This document shows positions 8,577 to 17,602 of a stretch of 64,000 bases of DNA, in pieces. Source of the stretch: Chitinophaga oryziterrae (GTDB lineage Bacteria; Bacteroidota; Bacteroidia; Chitinophagales; Chitinophagaceae); assembly GCF_009758125.1 (NCBI RefSeq), contig NZ_WRXO01000005.1, positions 496,001 to 560,000 of the forward strand, written 5' to 3'. The notes under the pieces are model-generated. The model was not told the DNA's origin. It saw only the letters and a list, made by a program, of their open reading frames with translations, and made no database searches. The translations under genes were made by a program, and so were the position numbers. Position 1 is the first letter of the stretch, and every line of letters begins with the position of its first letter.

Positions 8577-10622
8577 TTATTCCACTACCGGGAATGAAGA
8601 TATTCTTAATCTGGCCCCGCCCATAGGGACCAGTGTTAATTCTGTTGCTGGTTCTGCTGTTTTAACAGGGCTTTGTGGCAGGATGCCTGCCAGTCCGTAC
8701 TGATCTATCCCCCAGGTAGTGATCTTCTTACCCCTGGCTTTGATCATGATAGGAGCAGTGGCATTGGTAAACGGATCGTTATTCACCGGCCATTCCTTTT
8801 TAACTACTTTAAAAGAACTGGCAGGGTTTTTCTCATCAATCAATAACCCATAGTTCCAGTCGGACCCTGGTTGAATCTCAAAAGAAGGCCATTTTTCGGG
8901 GTCCGCGTTTTCCTGCCAGTGAGAATCGCCGATCGCTGTTTTCTTACTATCCTGTTGTATATAATTTTCTTTGATCAGCAGGGAGTAAGTGAGCGGGCCA
9001 TAGTTCACACTGATACTGTTTTTATTCCTCTCCCACTTACGTACGGAAAGGTCCATTGGCAGTTGCAGGGAGATCTTATCTCCATTCTTCCAGTTATTAC
9101 TGATCCTGATATAACCGCTGGCATTACTGGCCAGCGTAATGGCTTTGCCGTTGATCCTGAGCGCAGGGTTTTTACACCATGCAGGAATGCGCAGGTACAG
9201 CGGGAAAGTAACTGCTTTCGGTGTGTTAAGCGTAAACGCCACCTGGTCGTTAAAAGGGTATTTCGTTTGCTGAGACAAGGTTACTTCTGTGCCGTTACCC
9301 ACTTTAGCATGCACTTCGTTTTCGAAATACAGTTGTGCGGCAAGCCCGTTATCCGGAGTCGCCATCCAGCTATACTCTGAATAATACACCCATCCTGCGG
9401 AGTGGTTATGCTGGCAGCAGCGGCTGCTGAAAGGGTTCATCATCAGGAAAGGCCCTTCATTGGCAATACCAGGCGCATGGTTCTTGCTGTCGCTTACCAC
9501 CATATTAGGAGCTGTCAGGTAACGGAGCGCCCTGTAATCAGGTGTAAAGGCCGCAGAGAAGATATTGAAGGCAACGTCTTCTGCATTATCTGCCCAGAAA
9601 GGATCGCCGGTAATACCGAGTAACATATTATCCGAAGTGATCTGTTCTACCAAGCCGCAGGTTTCAACTGCCTGCCGGGGATCATCATATCCTTCGCGGG
9701 CATTTTCATCTGCGCCGAACATCCCGCCGGGCACCTGTCCGTATTTTGTACGGACCATCCTGAAATCATTATAGGTAGCATTGATATCTGCGGTACTGCC
9801 ACTTTGCAGATAGTACTGTGCCGGTTCGCGGAAACATTCTGCCACGTTCACATTGTGCCAGTTGGGGAGATTATCTGGCTGACGCCAGTCGGAAGTATTC
9901 TTGTCTATTTTGGTCGCCAGGTCGAGCAGGAATTTATCCCCGGTAAGGTTATACAGCCAGTATACGCTGTACAGGTTATCCCCTCCCCGGCTTTTCTCCC
10001 AGTAGTCTTCCAGGAATTTATCATCCGGAATAGAGAGTTGCCATTTAAAGTACTTCGTCATCACCTGGATCACCCTGGGGTCTTTGGAGTATTCATAATA
10101 AGATTGCAGGCACCAGAGCATGGGCATGTTTGTCCAGAGGTCTCTTTTGCCTTCGCCTTTTTCTACGGCAGGGCCAAAGTCGCCATTATCACGTTGATTA
10201 TTCAGCACCGCATCAAGCCAGAATTTAGCTTCTTTGATCATGTGATCATCGTGTAATACATAACCGATATCTGCGTATCCTTTTAACCAGTAGGGTAATT
10301 CTTCCCATCCGTATTTTCCTTTTCCTTCTTTGCTGAGCCAGGCATTATCCTTTTTGGAAAGCCAGATGCTTATTTCACCGAGGTTGCCGGCCAGCCCATC
10401 CCGTTGCATTTCCAGCGCTTTTCTCACCCATCCTTTGGGAGAGACGCTGGCAACGGGTAGCCTGGTGAAATGTTCTTTTTGTAAAGGAGACCTGTTTGTG
10501 AGATAGAAACTGTTGGAGCCTGTGTTGGCAGTACGCTGTACTATTTCAGCTTTCTGCGCATGGAGCTGTGGAGAAGCTGCCATCAGGAACAGTAACGTGG
10601 AGCCGATTAATGTTCTTTTCAT
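8577..10622 (-). CDS. GH127 beta-L-arabinofuranosidase-like enzyme
   Basis: A 681-residue secreted protein with a signal peptide ending LHAQ (residue 23). The body matches the former DUF1680, now GH127: an (alpha/alpha)6 barrel followed by beta domains. Characterised GH127 enzymes hold a Zn-bound Cys nucleophile set by a Glu-x-Cys plus a Cys-Cys pair. Here these are E320-T-C322 and C402-C403 in RCCQHNHSAGW, so the active site looks intact. Expected reaction: release of terminal beta-L-arabinofuranose from plant glycans. It stands alone, divergent from the cytochrome gene, and is not within a SusCD locus. Confidence 0.87.
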   Translation of the reverse strand: MKRTLIGSTLLFLMAASPQLHAQKAEIVQRTANTGSNSFYLTNRSPLQKEHFTRLPVASVSPKGWVRKALEMQRDGLAGNLGEISIWLSKKDNAWLSKEGKGKYGWEELPYWLKGYADIGYVLHDDHMIKEAKFWLDAVLNNQRDNGDFGPAVEKGEGKRDLWTNMPMLWCLQSYYEYSKDPRVIQVMTKYFKWQLSIPDDKFLEDYWEKSRGGDNLYSVYWLYNLTGDKFLLDLATKIDKNTSDWRQPDNLPNWHNVNVAECFREPAQYYLQSGSTADINATYNDFRMVRTKYGQVPGGMFGADENAREGYDDPRQAVETCGLVEQITSDNMLLGITGDPFWADNAEDVAFNIFSAAFTPDYRALRYLTAPNMVVSDSKNHAPGIANEGPFLMMNPFSSRCCQHNHSAGWVYYSEYSWMATPDNGLAAQLYFENEVHAKVGNGTEVTLSQQTKYPFNDQVAFTLNTPKAVTFPLYLRIPAWCKNPALRINGKAITLASNASGYIRISNNWKNGDKISLQLPMDLSVRKWERNKNSISVNYGPLTYSLLIKENYIQQDSKKTAIGDSHWQENADPEKWPSFEIQPGSDWNYGLLIDEKNPASSFKVVKKEWPVNNDPFTNATAPIMIKARGKKITTWGIDQYGLAGILPQSPVKTAEPATELTLVPMGGARLRISSFPVVE

Positions 10623-10740
10623 TTTTTAAAATTGGTTATCTAAAAGTAAAAGATAGTGACTGAAAGGAGATATTCAAAGCATTTAGTATGAATGGTGAAT
10701 CATCAGATAAATTTATTATAATTGTAATCATTCCAATGTT

Positions 10741-11952
10741 ATGAATAAACGACTGCTGTACGTATGCTGCTTTATTGTATCCTGTATTATTGTGTTGTCG
10801 CAGTGTGTCAGTAAACAACGTTCAACCGGCCTGAGAGGAGAGCAGTTTGCAGGTGCGGCAACTTGTGCGGGTTGCCATAAAAATATTTACGATTCATACC
10901 TTGCTACAGCACATTATAATACTTCTCATCCCGCATCCCAATCTACGGTTAAAGGCAACTTTAATGATACATTCATTTACAGCAATGCGATGAAAGTAGT
11001 GATGGAAGCAAGGGATAGCGGACTATTTCAGGCAGGTTATGTGAATGATACGTTACAGGAGCTTCACCGTTTTGATATTGCTATTGGTTCCGGCAGGAAA
11101 GCGCAGACCTTTCTTTACTGGGAGGCGGGCAAATATTTTCAGCTGCCGGTATCATACTTTGTCTCCGCGCATGCCTGGGCCAACAGTCCTGGCTTTCCTG
11201 CTGCTCATCCTAAGTTCGACAGGATGATACCCAGTACCTGCTTTGGTTGTCATAGCTCTATGGTGGGAGTTAAAAGTACGGAGATGACAGGACTGCATAT
11301 CACGGAGCAGTTTGAAAAGAATCAGCTGGTATATGGCATTGATTGTGAACGTTGTCATGGCCCGGGGGCAGAACATGTGGCTTTTCATACGGCACATCCG
11401 CAGGAGCAGCAGGCTAAATATATGACAAAGACCGGCTCCCTGAAAAACCAGCAAAAACTGGATATGTGTGCTGTTTGTCATTCCGGACTAAAAACACCTC
11501 AGAGATCCGTATTTGATTTCAGGCCGGGAGATAAATTATCAGACTATATCTATGCCGATATTACCCGGCCCGCCAAACCATCCGAAATGGATGTACATGG
11601 TACTCAATACCAGCTATTTACCGCCAGTAAGTGTTATATAAAAAGTGAAAACATGAACTGCTCTTCCTGTCATAATCCCCATTCGGGTGACAAACAGGAA
11701 GTTTTCTCACAGCGTTGTATGAGCTGTCATACTACTGCCAGTCATAATTTTTGCAAATTGACCACCCTGCCCGAGGCCGTACTTGCAAAAAATTGTATTG
11801 ATTGTCATATGCCAGCCTTACCTTCCGGTAGTATCACATTACTCACAAACGGACATCTCAGCCCTACCCCGGATTCCATTCGTACACATCTGATAACTGT
11901 ATACGGGGATGAAACGAAGAAGGTCATTGCCCGTCTTACAAAGAAATTATGA
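10741..11952 (+). CDS. Seven-haem c-type cytochrome lipoprotein
   Basis: A 403-residue protein. I count seven CxxCH haem-binding motifs: CAGCH, CFGCH, CERCH, CAVCH, CSSCH, CMSCH and CIDCH. The N-terminus is an export signal with Cys22 after VLSQ that could be a weak lipobox. Layout resembles the cytochrome c554/doubled-CxxCH group of multihaem electron carriers. It acts in the periplasm or at the outer membrane and needs the cytochrome c maturation system, which is not in the window. It overlaps the methyltransferase by 4 bp (ATGA) and heads an apparent four-gene operon ending at 14137. Its redox partner is unknown. Confidence 0.85.
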   Translation: MNKRLLYVCCFIVSCIIVLSQCVSKQRSTGLRGEQFAGAATCAGCHKNIYDSYLATAHYNTSHPASQSTVKGNFNDTFIYSNAMKVVMEARDSGLFQAGYVNDTLQELHRFDIAIGSGRKAQTFLYWEAGKYFQLPVSYFVSAHAWANSPGFPAAHPKFDRMIPSTCFGCHSSMVGVKSTEMTGLHITEQFEKNQLVYGIDCERCHGPGAEHVAFHTAHPQEQQAKYMTKTGSLKNQQKLDMCAVCHSGLKTPQRSVFDFRPGDKLSDYIYADITRPAKPSEMDVHGTQYQLFTASKCYIKSENMNCSSCHNPHSGDKQEVFSQRCMSCHTTASHNFCKLTTLPEAVLAKNCIDCHMPALPSGSITLLTNGHLSPTPDSIRTHLITVYGDETKKVIARLTKKL

Positions 11953-12773
11953 AACCACACATTGCCGAAGAAAGAGCCAAAATGCCTGAAGGCACTAACA
12001 AGGTGTTAGATAGAAGGACCCTTGCCACTGATAACAGAAACCTGGTAAAGTATCTGAAAGAGGGCGTATCCGTAATGGATATAGGATGCGGTTCGGGAGC
12101 CATCACCAAAGGGATCGCTGAAAAAGTAGCACCAGGAAAAGTAACCGGTATTGATTCCAGTGAAGCATTGATAGCCCAGGCAATAGCATCGTATCCCTAC
12201 ATTCCTAACCTGGAGTTCAAGGTCGCGGACGTACATACTTTTGATACCCCCGGGCGGTACGACCTGATTACTTCCGCAAGAGTACTGCAATGGTTACCAG
12301 ACCCCAGGGAAGTACTCCAGAAACTTAAAAAGTTTCTTAAAGAGGAGGGCGTAATTGCCATCCTTGATTATAACCATGAAAAAATTAAATGGGAGCCTGC
12401 ATTACCTGTTGAAATGAAGCGATTCTACGATGCTTTTTTACAATGGAGGAAAGAAGCTGGCTTTGATAATGCTATTGCTGATAACCTGCCGCATTTGTTT
12501 GCAGAACTGGGTTTCAAACATATCAATGTAGAAGCGCAGCATGAGCTTACGAAAAAGAGCGATGCAGATTTTGCCAGCAAAGCAGGCATATGGTCTGAAG
12601 TAGCAAAAACAAGAGGACAGCAACTGGTGAAAGATAATTATATTACAGAAGAGGAAAGACTGGCAGCTATAACAGCGTATGACGCCTGGATTGCCAATGA
12701 GGGAGAAAGCATGCAAATGTATTTGCTGGCGATAGAAGGAAGTGGTGTATCTGGCATTAACATTGCGGATTAA
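11949..12773 (+). CDS. Class I SAM-dependent methyltransferase
   Basis: A 274-residue protein with the Rossmann SAM-binding motif VMDIGCGSGAITKGIA (about residues 37-52), acidic motif II in VTGIDSSEALIAQA, and later RYDLITSARVLQWLPDP. It resembles the trans-aconitate/UbiE-like group. The substrate cannot be deduced. Start ATG 11949 overlaps the cytochrome stop, implying translational coupling, so the substrate might relate to respiration or redox stress; that link is inference only. Confidence 0.85.
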   Translation: MKPHIAEERAKMPEGTNKVLDRRTLATDNRNLVKYLKEGVSVMDIGCGSGAITKGIAEKVAPGKVTGIDSSEALIAQAIASYPYIPNLEFKVADVHTFDTPGRYDLITSARVLQWLPDPREVLQKLKKFLKEEGVIAILDYNHEKIKWEPALPVEMKRFYDAFLQWRKEAGFDNAIADNLPHLFAELGFKHINVEAQHELTKKSDADFASKAGIWSEVAKTRGQQLVKDNYITEEERLAAITAYDAWIANEGESMQMYLLAIEGSGVSGINIAD

Positions 12774-12792
12774 TTTATGAAAAACAGTAGTT

Positions 12793-13641
12793 ATGAAAAC
12801 GTTACTGATACCTGTTGATTTTACCGCCACTTCTGATAATGCAGTAACCTTCGCCGCGGAATGGTGCAGGAAGTATGAATATGAACGCGTTATCCTGCTT
12901 CGCACTTTCTACGACAATGTCTTTGATCATATTGTATTATCAGCGGAATATGCTCCGGTAAGCCAGGAGTACCGGCAACAGGAAAGAACGGAAACCCTGG
13001 AGAAGATGGGAGTTTTATCAGAACAGTTAAGAACTGCATTAGGAGATGGTATTACGGTGACGACAGCCGTAAGTGAAATGCCTTTATTAAGAGCTATTTT
13101 AAGCGTGATACGGGAAGAAAAACCTGAGATGTTACTGGTAGGCAGTGATAACTACAGTTATTCCAGTGGCAGTTTTATTGCAGGAAATGTCATCGCTATT
13201 GTAAAGGCCAGTCCTATAAGAGTGTTGATAGTACCTGCCGGCTATACGTACCAGCCGGTGCGGACGGCATTAGTACCATGCGACTATAACTCAATGGCCG
13301 TTATGGATAAATTTAATAACCTGCCTGCTTCTCCGTTGTGGACAGCTACAAAATTGCTTGTGCTGAATGTAGATGCTAAAGAGAAATATTTACATCCTGA
13401 TGAAGCATTTAAAAATGCAGAAAATAACCTGCACGAATATCTGAAGAATTTCAACCACGAGATCATTTATAGCAATGAGAAGAATGTGGTGGATGGGATC
13501 CTGAATGCTACACAAACCAAGGACGTTCAATTGATCGTGGCATTACGGGGCAAGCGTAGTTTCCTGTATTACTTAACACATAAAAGTATCTCCGAAGCCA
13601 TTTACCGTAATGCAAAAGAGCCTGTATTAATCCTCAAATAA
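12793..13641 (+). CDS. Tandem universal stress protein (two UspA domains)
   Basis: A 282-residue cytoplasmic protein with two Usp folds, about residues 1-148 and 150-282. The first begins MKTLLIPVDFTATSDNAV and ends with VGSDNYSYSSGSFIAGNV...ASPIRVLIVPAG. The second ends with ALRGKRSFLYYLTHKSISEAIYRNAKEPVLILK. The usual ATP-binding G-x2-G-x9-G(S/T) loop is altered in both halves, so nucleotide binding is uncertain. It follows the methyltransferase by 19 bp in the same apparent operon. Confidence 0.85.
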   Translation: MKTLLIPVDFTATSDNAVTFAAEWCRKYEYERVILLRTFYDNVFDHIVLSAEYAPVSQEYRQQERTETLEKMGVLSEQLRTALGDGITVTTAVSEMPLLRAILSVIREEKPEMLLVGSDNYSYSSGSFIAGNVIAIVKASPIRVLIVPAGYTYQPVRTALVPCDYNSMAVMDKFNNLPASPLWTATKLLVLNVDAKEKYLHPDEAFKNAENNLHEYLKNFNHEIIYSNEKNVVDGILNATQTKDVQLIVALRGKRSFLYYLTHKSISEAIYRNAKEPVLILK

Positions 13642-13649
13642 TAATTTAT

Positions 13650-13657
13650 TATATTTG
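13650..13657 (+). promoter_or_regulatory. -7 element nearly abutting the start of the next gene
   Basis: TATATTTG is an exact TAnnTTTG but ends only three bases before ATG 13661. Transcription from it would begin at or next to the start codon. The gene may instead be read through from upstream. Confidence 0.3.
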
Positions 13658-13660
13658 AGG

Positions 13661-14137
13661 ATGATGAAGTGGTTATTCAATTTATTGTTGTTGGTATTGG
13701 TTTTTTCATGTGAAGAAGTCAGGAAGCCTGCTATTACGATACCAGCCCACCCCATTATCGAGCAGAAGCCATTTGTTTATATAGAAAGAGCTCATCTGAA
13801 TGTAAAAAAATACCGGATTACATTTAAAACGGCCTTCGACTTCCCTGATAAATTAACACAGGATACCAGTTTCTATCTCCAGGGTAACTATGTAATGCTG
13901 TATGATAAAGTGAAAAATAGTATGGATACGGCAAGGCTTGATAATACTGATTACCTCCATCGTCATTTAGCATTACGTGATCTCACCGACAGTCTTCAGG
14001 AAGTAGTGTTTAATATTCACTGGATAGGAGATAACGATATACCTGCTGATGAATTTGTCGTATACGATGGGAGTTCTTTGACTACACTGGTATTCGCCGC
14101 TCCGGATTCCTGTGAAGTAGCAGACAGTATATATTAA
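13661..14137 (+). CDS. Small lipoprotein of unknown function
   Basis: A 158-residue protein from ATG 13661 with a lipoprotein signal ending LVFSC (Cys17). Its mature part is a compact beta-rich domain (FVYIERAHLNVKKYRITFKTAF...). No family is recognised. Start choice is by the signal peptide; an in-frame ATG three bases later is equally possible. It ends convergently with the glycosyltransferase gene, overlapping it by 4 bp. Confidence 0.7.
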   Translation: MMKWLFNLLLLVLVFSCEEVRKPAITIPAHPIIEQKPFVYIERAHLNVKKYRITFKTAFDFPDKLTQDTSFYLQGNYVMLYDKVKNSMDTARLDNTDYLHRHLALRDLTDSLQEVVFNIHWIGDNDIPADEFVVYDGSSLTTLVFAAPDSCEVADSIY

Positions 14138-15177
14138 TGAAGAATAATTTCTTCCTCAGAAAAGTTCTTATACACCTTTCCTTGTCCGAATCCATTTATA
14201 TTGATGGCGTGCCTGTTTTTCCTGTTATGGAAATATATTTTCTTGCCCATGTAAATAGCTCTCTCCAACAGAAATACTTCCCTTAAAGAACCTGAAGTAA
14301 CCCTATAGAAATTCCGGTTATCATTTGACACAAGATGATCGTCGGTGTGCTGGGTAAGGTTCATAAATCCTTTCCCATTTGTTTTCAGTAGTTTGATACC
14401 AGCAGCTTCCAGCTGATATTTACCTGTATACATTTTTCTTGGCCTTAGTTCGTCTTCATTATTGATAAAGAATCTTTCAAAGGCATCATTATCCTGTAAA
14501 TAAATAATCTCCGAAGTTTCATTACCGACTGCAGAGATAAATAATTCCTTTGTTTTTTTAGTAGAGAATCCATCTGCTATTCTCAGTTGATCATCATGTT
14601 TAATAGCATTTAAAAACCGGGTATCTTTAATGGTAATCCTCTTTTTACCACTCTTTTCCATCCTGCTTTTAAGGTCTTTATCATCATAACCATAATCCAT
14701 TACCTGTTCATCATATCCTCTGAAATGATAAAAATCATCCTGTGCCAAACAGACTCTCCCCTGTACATCCCACCATCTTTTCTCGCGGCCGATAAAAGGG
14801 GGTGCAAGGAAGATATTCCGGTCTTTACTGAACTGTTTATTGATGTATGTGGCGAAGCCCACCCCAGTGTAATTATCTGCATCCAGACTGCACAATATAT
14901 CCCCTGTGGCCAGTCTCAGGGCCATATTCTTGGAGTGGCTCATATGGAAATAAAGAGGGTCGGTAGTCCTGTAATAAGTTAATATTCCGTTATCGATATA
15001 CGGTTGTAATTCACTTTTAGCCCAGGTGTACAGATCATCTCCGGAGTTATAATCGAGCAGGATAAATTCAACATCCGGATAGTCTGCATTATCCTTTATG
15101 TTCTTCAGGAGTGTATTTTTTATGTGCATTGCACGATTCATGCACACCGTGCAGAACGATATTTTGTGGTGTACCAT
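14134..15177 (-). CDS. Family 2-like glycosyltransferase
   Basis: From ATG 15177 the protein is 347 residues. It has a GT-A core: HHKISFCTVCMNRAMHIKNTLL at the start, FILLDYNSGDD, LCSLDADNYTG with the metal-binding DxD-type motif, and the acceptor-side region FRGYDEQVMDYGYDDKDL typical of Glyco_transf_7C-like enzymes. An in-frame start 90 bp upstream adds an unconserved leader and was not used. It is probably cytoplasmic and sugar-nucleotide dependent; donor and acceptor are unknown. It is not in a visible polysaccharide cluster. Confidence 0.8.
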   Translation of the reverse strand: MVHHKISFCTVCMNRAMHIKNTLLKNIKDNADYPDVEFILLDYNSGDDLYTWAKSELQPYIDNGILTYYRTTDPLYFHMSHSKNMALRLATGDILCSLDADNYTGVGFATYINKQFSKDRNIFLAPPFIGREKRWWDVQGRVCLAQDDFYHFRGYDEQVMDYGYDDKDLKSRMEKSGKKRITIKDTRFLNAIKHDDQLRIADGFSTKKTKELFISAVGNETSEIIYLQDNDAFERFFINNEDELRPRKMYTGKYQLEAAGIKLLKTNGKGFMNLTQHTDDHLVSNDNRNFYRVTSGSLREVFLLERAIYMGKKIYFHNRKNRHAININGFGQGKVYKNFSEEEIILH

Positions 15178-15268
15178 TTTGAGGGTTGGTGTTATGGTGT
15201 AAAGGATAACACCCCCGGTTGTAAATTGTTCATTCTTAAGGGGCCGGTCGTGGTATTCAAAAATCAAT

Positions 15269-15296
15269 CAAGGCCCCCCGATGATGGGGGACCTTG
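15269..15296. terminator. Intrinsic terminator hairpin
   Basis: CAAGG plus CCCCC (15269-15279) pairs with GGGGG plus CCTTG (15286-15296), followed on the minus strand by a T-rich tract. It terminates the oxidoreductase gene that ends at 15305. Confidence 0.75.
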
Positions 15297-15304
15297 AAAT
15301 ATAT

Positions 15305-16156
15305 TTAAGATACAGCGTCCTTGCCTATTACGGTCCAGTCTTCGTTGCCATGTCCTGCCTTTATCCAGCGGTCCATTTCAACGGCAATGGCAGGTATTAC
15401 GGCTAGTTTTGTGCCGCCGTGGGCCGCAGCGTCCATGAACAGCTGGGTATCTTTTCTGGCCATGTTTAATTCCCAGGAAGGGTTGTTGTAAGTACCGGCA
15501 GACATCCTTTTTAATCTGGCAGGCAGCATGGCTCCCGGGTTCCATGAATCAAACAATGCACTGATATCGCTAATGGGAATGTGTAACGCTTTAGCAAGAG
15601 AGAGGGTATCTGCTATACCGGCGGTGAAGGTTACCAGGAAGAGGTTACCGATCAGTTTCATACCGGCCGCTTTACCTTCTTCTGCGCCGAAGTTAATGAG
15701 CTTGCCAGTCAGTTTGGATAATTCCGGTTCCAGCTGACTGATAACAGTCTGATCGCCGGATACCAGCATGTAACCCGTGCTTTCCAGTGCGTTTTGAGGC
15801 CCCATGAATACGGGGGCATGCAGGTAGGTAAATCCGCGTTCTTTCCACTCTTTGGTCCTTTGTATGGCACCTTCTGCGGATGTGGTGGTATGATCTATAA
15901 TAATGGCACCTTGTTTAAATCCTGTGCTTGCTGTTGCGAGTACTTCGTTTACAGAAGCATCATCTTTTAATGTAACGTGAATGATGTCTGCTCCTTTTAC
16001 GGCATCTGCAACGTTCTCAAATGCTTTTGCACCTTCGGATTCCAGTGCAGTGGCTTTTGCCGGTGTCCTGTTCCATACCTGAACGCTGGCACCTTTTTTT
16101 ATCATCGCCTTTACGAAATTTGCTCCTAAGAGCCCCATACCTAAGAATGCTACCAT
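15305..16156 (-). CDS. NAD(P)-dependent oxidoreductase, beta-hydroxyacid dehydrogenase family
   Basis: A 283-residue protein from ATG 16156, where the Rossmann motif VAFLGMGLLGANF begins at residue 2 as in 3-hydroxyisobutyrate dehydrogenases. Longer in-frame starts would run into the hairpin upstream. The signature near GSxGxGQxxK is degenerate (FGAEEGKAAGMKLIGN), and the C-terminal domain has the conserved ARKD motif (LNMARKDTQLFMDAA). It reduces or oxidises a small beta-hydroxy acid or aldehyde. Cytoplasmic. Confidence 0.85.
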   Translation of the reverse strand: MVAFLGMGLLGANFVKAMIKKGASVQVWNRTPAKATALESEGAKAFENVADAVKGADIIHVTLKDDASVNEVLATASTGFKQGAIIIDHTTTSAEGAIQRTKEWKERGFTYLHAPVFMGPQNALESTGYMLVSGDQTVISQLEPELSKLTGKLINFGAEEGKAAGMKLIGNLFLVTFTAGIADTLSLAKALHIPISDISALFDSWNPGAMLPARLKRMSAGTYNNPSWELNMARKDTQLFMDAAAHGGTKLAVIPAIAVEMDRWIKAGHGNEDWTVIGKDAVS

Positions 16157-16172
16157 TGTATTATTGTTTGTA

Positions 16173-16180
16173 CAAAGGTA
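16173..16180 (-). promoter_or_regulatory. -7 element of the oxidoreductase gene
   Basis: On the minus strand this reads TACCTTTG, an exact TAnnTTTG, 16 bp upstream of ATG 16156. This supports the shorter start. Confidence 0.5.
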
Positions 16181-16192
16181 AGAGGTATTATA

Positions 16193-16260
16193 AAAAGAAA
16201 GCTCCTGGTTATTAAGTGTCTGACTTTTTGAGGGCACTTAATAACCAGGAGCTTTCTTTT
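16193..16260. terminator. Long terminator hairpin (26-bp arms)
   Basis: Arms 16193-16218 and 16235-16260 are perfect reverse complements around a 16-base loop. On the minus strand it follows the metalloprotease stop and ends in a T run. It is unusually long for a terminator. Confidence 0.8.
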
Positions 16261-16265
16261 ATATT

Positions 16266-17390
16266 TTAATAACCAGAAGTGTTGGAACTCCACCGGGGTG
16301 TGCTACCCTGATAGATAACGAAGTTACCATCGTCCTGGATGACTGCATAACTGCCATCATAGCCATGTGTATTGGATGACCAATGAGCCGCATTACCGGT
16401 ATCATATAATACCAGGTTACCATCGCCCTGCATTATGGCACGGTTAATAGCGGAGTTGCAGCATGTCACAGAACTCCAGAGGGGCACATTGTAGTAATAC
16501 AGTACCAGGTTGCCATCACCTTGCATAACCACGATGAAACGTCCGTCGGTAGAACGTATTAACTGGCCTTGTGTTAACTGGTCGCCAGGATTAAGTACAT
16601 TGCTACCACCTAACGTTACAGGGTACAGTGATTTCAATGCGATCTGATCATAAGCGGAGAAGCCTGACCAGGTGTTACCGCAGGTGCTGCCATTCATTAC
16701 AGAAGCGCCATCAGAAGAAGGGGTACTTGGAATTGGAATAGCAGCGGATTCACCTTGTGGCTGCCAGTTAGTATGACGTAAGCCGAGGCAATGTCCCAGC
16801 TCATGTGCTACCAGCAATGTTAACTGTGAGGTGCTGGTGATGCTGTATGTGAGTAAGGTATTTTCAGAAATATATACTGTATTAAAAGCTTTGCCGGTAG
16901 CATAAGGAAAACCGGATTGTCCGCAAACAGATGTTCCTATGCCACTGTTCTGCACAACGGTAATATCAGCAGCAGAGGCGGTGTATGTTCTTGTCATCTG
17001 AATACCTGATCCTACGGCATTATAGGCTGCAATTACATTATCAAGGATGGTACTCAGGTTAATGGAACTGAATGAGCCTGCATTCAGATAAATACTGATA
17101 TTCCTGTATGCAGGAGCTATCAGGTAAGGAGAACGGGCCTGTTCTGTTGTTGGTCCCTCCTGATAATCTTTCACACCTTTGAAGAAGATGATATCACCCT
17201 GAACGATGTAGCGGTCTTTCAGCTCAACAATTTCTTTCTGTGTGTAACCTTCTTTCAGGATCCTTTTTAAAACGGGATCTCCGGGAGTTTGCTCTGTGCC
17301 GGTTACTTTATCGGCATCTTTGTTTTTGGAACAGCCAATGGCTAACGTGATTAATAACACGACGTAAAAAATGTACTTCTGTTTGAACAT
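16266..17390 (-). CDS. Lipoprotein metalloprotease (M57-like) fused to a bulb-type lectin domain
   Basis: A 374-residue lipoprotein with lipobox LAIGC (Cys20). Residues 90-256 form a metzincin-type peptidase with zinc motif HELGHCLGLRH (H196, E197, H200, H206) and a downstream VMNGSTCG Met-turn, matching the M57/dual-action HEIGH family of Bacteroidota. Residues 262-374 form a B-lectin with three exact mannose-binding motifs of pattern QxDxNxVxY (QGDGNLVLY twice, then QDDGNFVIY). Cell-surface exposure is likely. The lectin could aim the protease at mannose-rich glycans of prey or competitors; that role is inference. Confidence 0.85.
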   Translation of the reverse strand: MFKQKYIFYVVLLITLAIGCSKNKDADKVTGTEQTPGDPVLKRILKEGYTQKEIVELKDRYIVQGDIIFFKGVKDYQEGPTTEQARSPYLIAPAYRNISIYLNAGSFSSINLSTILDNVIAAYNAVGSGIQMTRTYTASAADITVVQNSGIGTSVCGQSGFPYATGKAFNTVYISENTLLTYSITSTSQLTLLVAHELGHCLGLRHTNWQPQGESAAIPIPSTPSSDGASVMNGSTCGNTWSGFSAYDQIALKSLYPVTLGGSNVLNPGDQLTQGQLIRSTDGRFIVVMQGDGNLVLYYYNVPLWSSVTCCNSAINRAIMQGDGNLVLYDTGNAAHWSSNTHGYDGSYAVIQDDGNFVIYQGSTPRWSSNTSGY

Positions 17391-17549
17391 AATAATTAGG
17401 GTTTAAGTTGATAGTTATGAGAACGAGATGGGGATTCTGGTTATTTAATAGTGCTACACGGGTTACTTTCGGGTCCAAATTTAATATAGGCTACTGCGGT
17501 GCTACCGCATATAATATTGTTAAACTAAAAAGGATAAATAAATCTGTAT

Positions 17550-17596
17550 AGGAAAAGCTATGTATGGCTTTTGAAAATACCGTACATAGCTTTCCT
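17550..17596. terminator. Terminator hairpin after the efflux operon
   Basis: AGGAAAAGCTATGTATGG (17550-17567) pairs with 17580-17596 with two mismatched or bulged positions. It sits just past the TolC stop on the minus strand. Confidence 0.65.
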
Positions 17597-17602
17597 GGAT
17601 GT

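Noticed and set aside
8871..10256. Long plus-strand frames opposite the GH127 gene
   Set aside because: They are antisense shadows without domain content.
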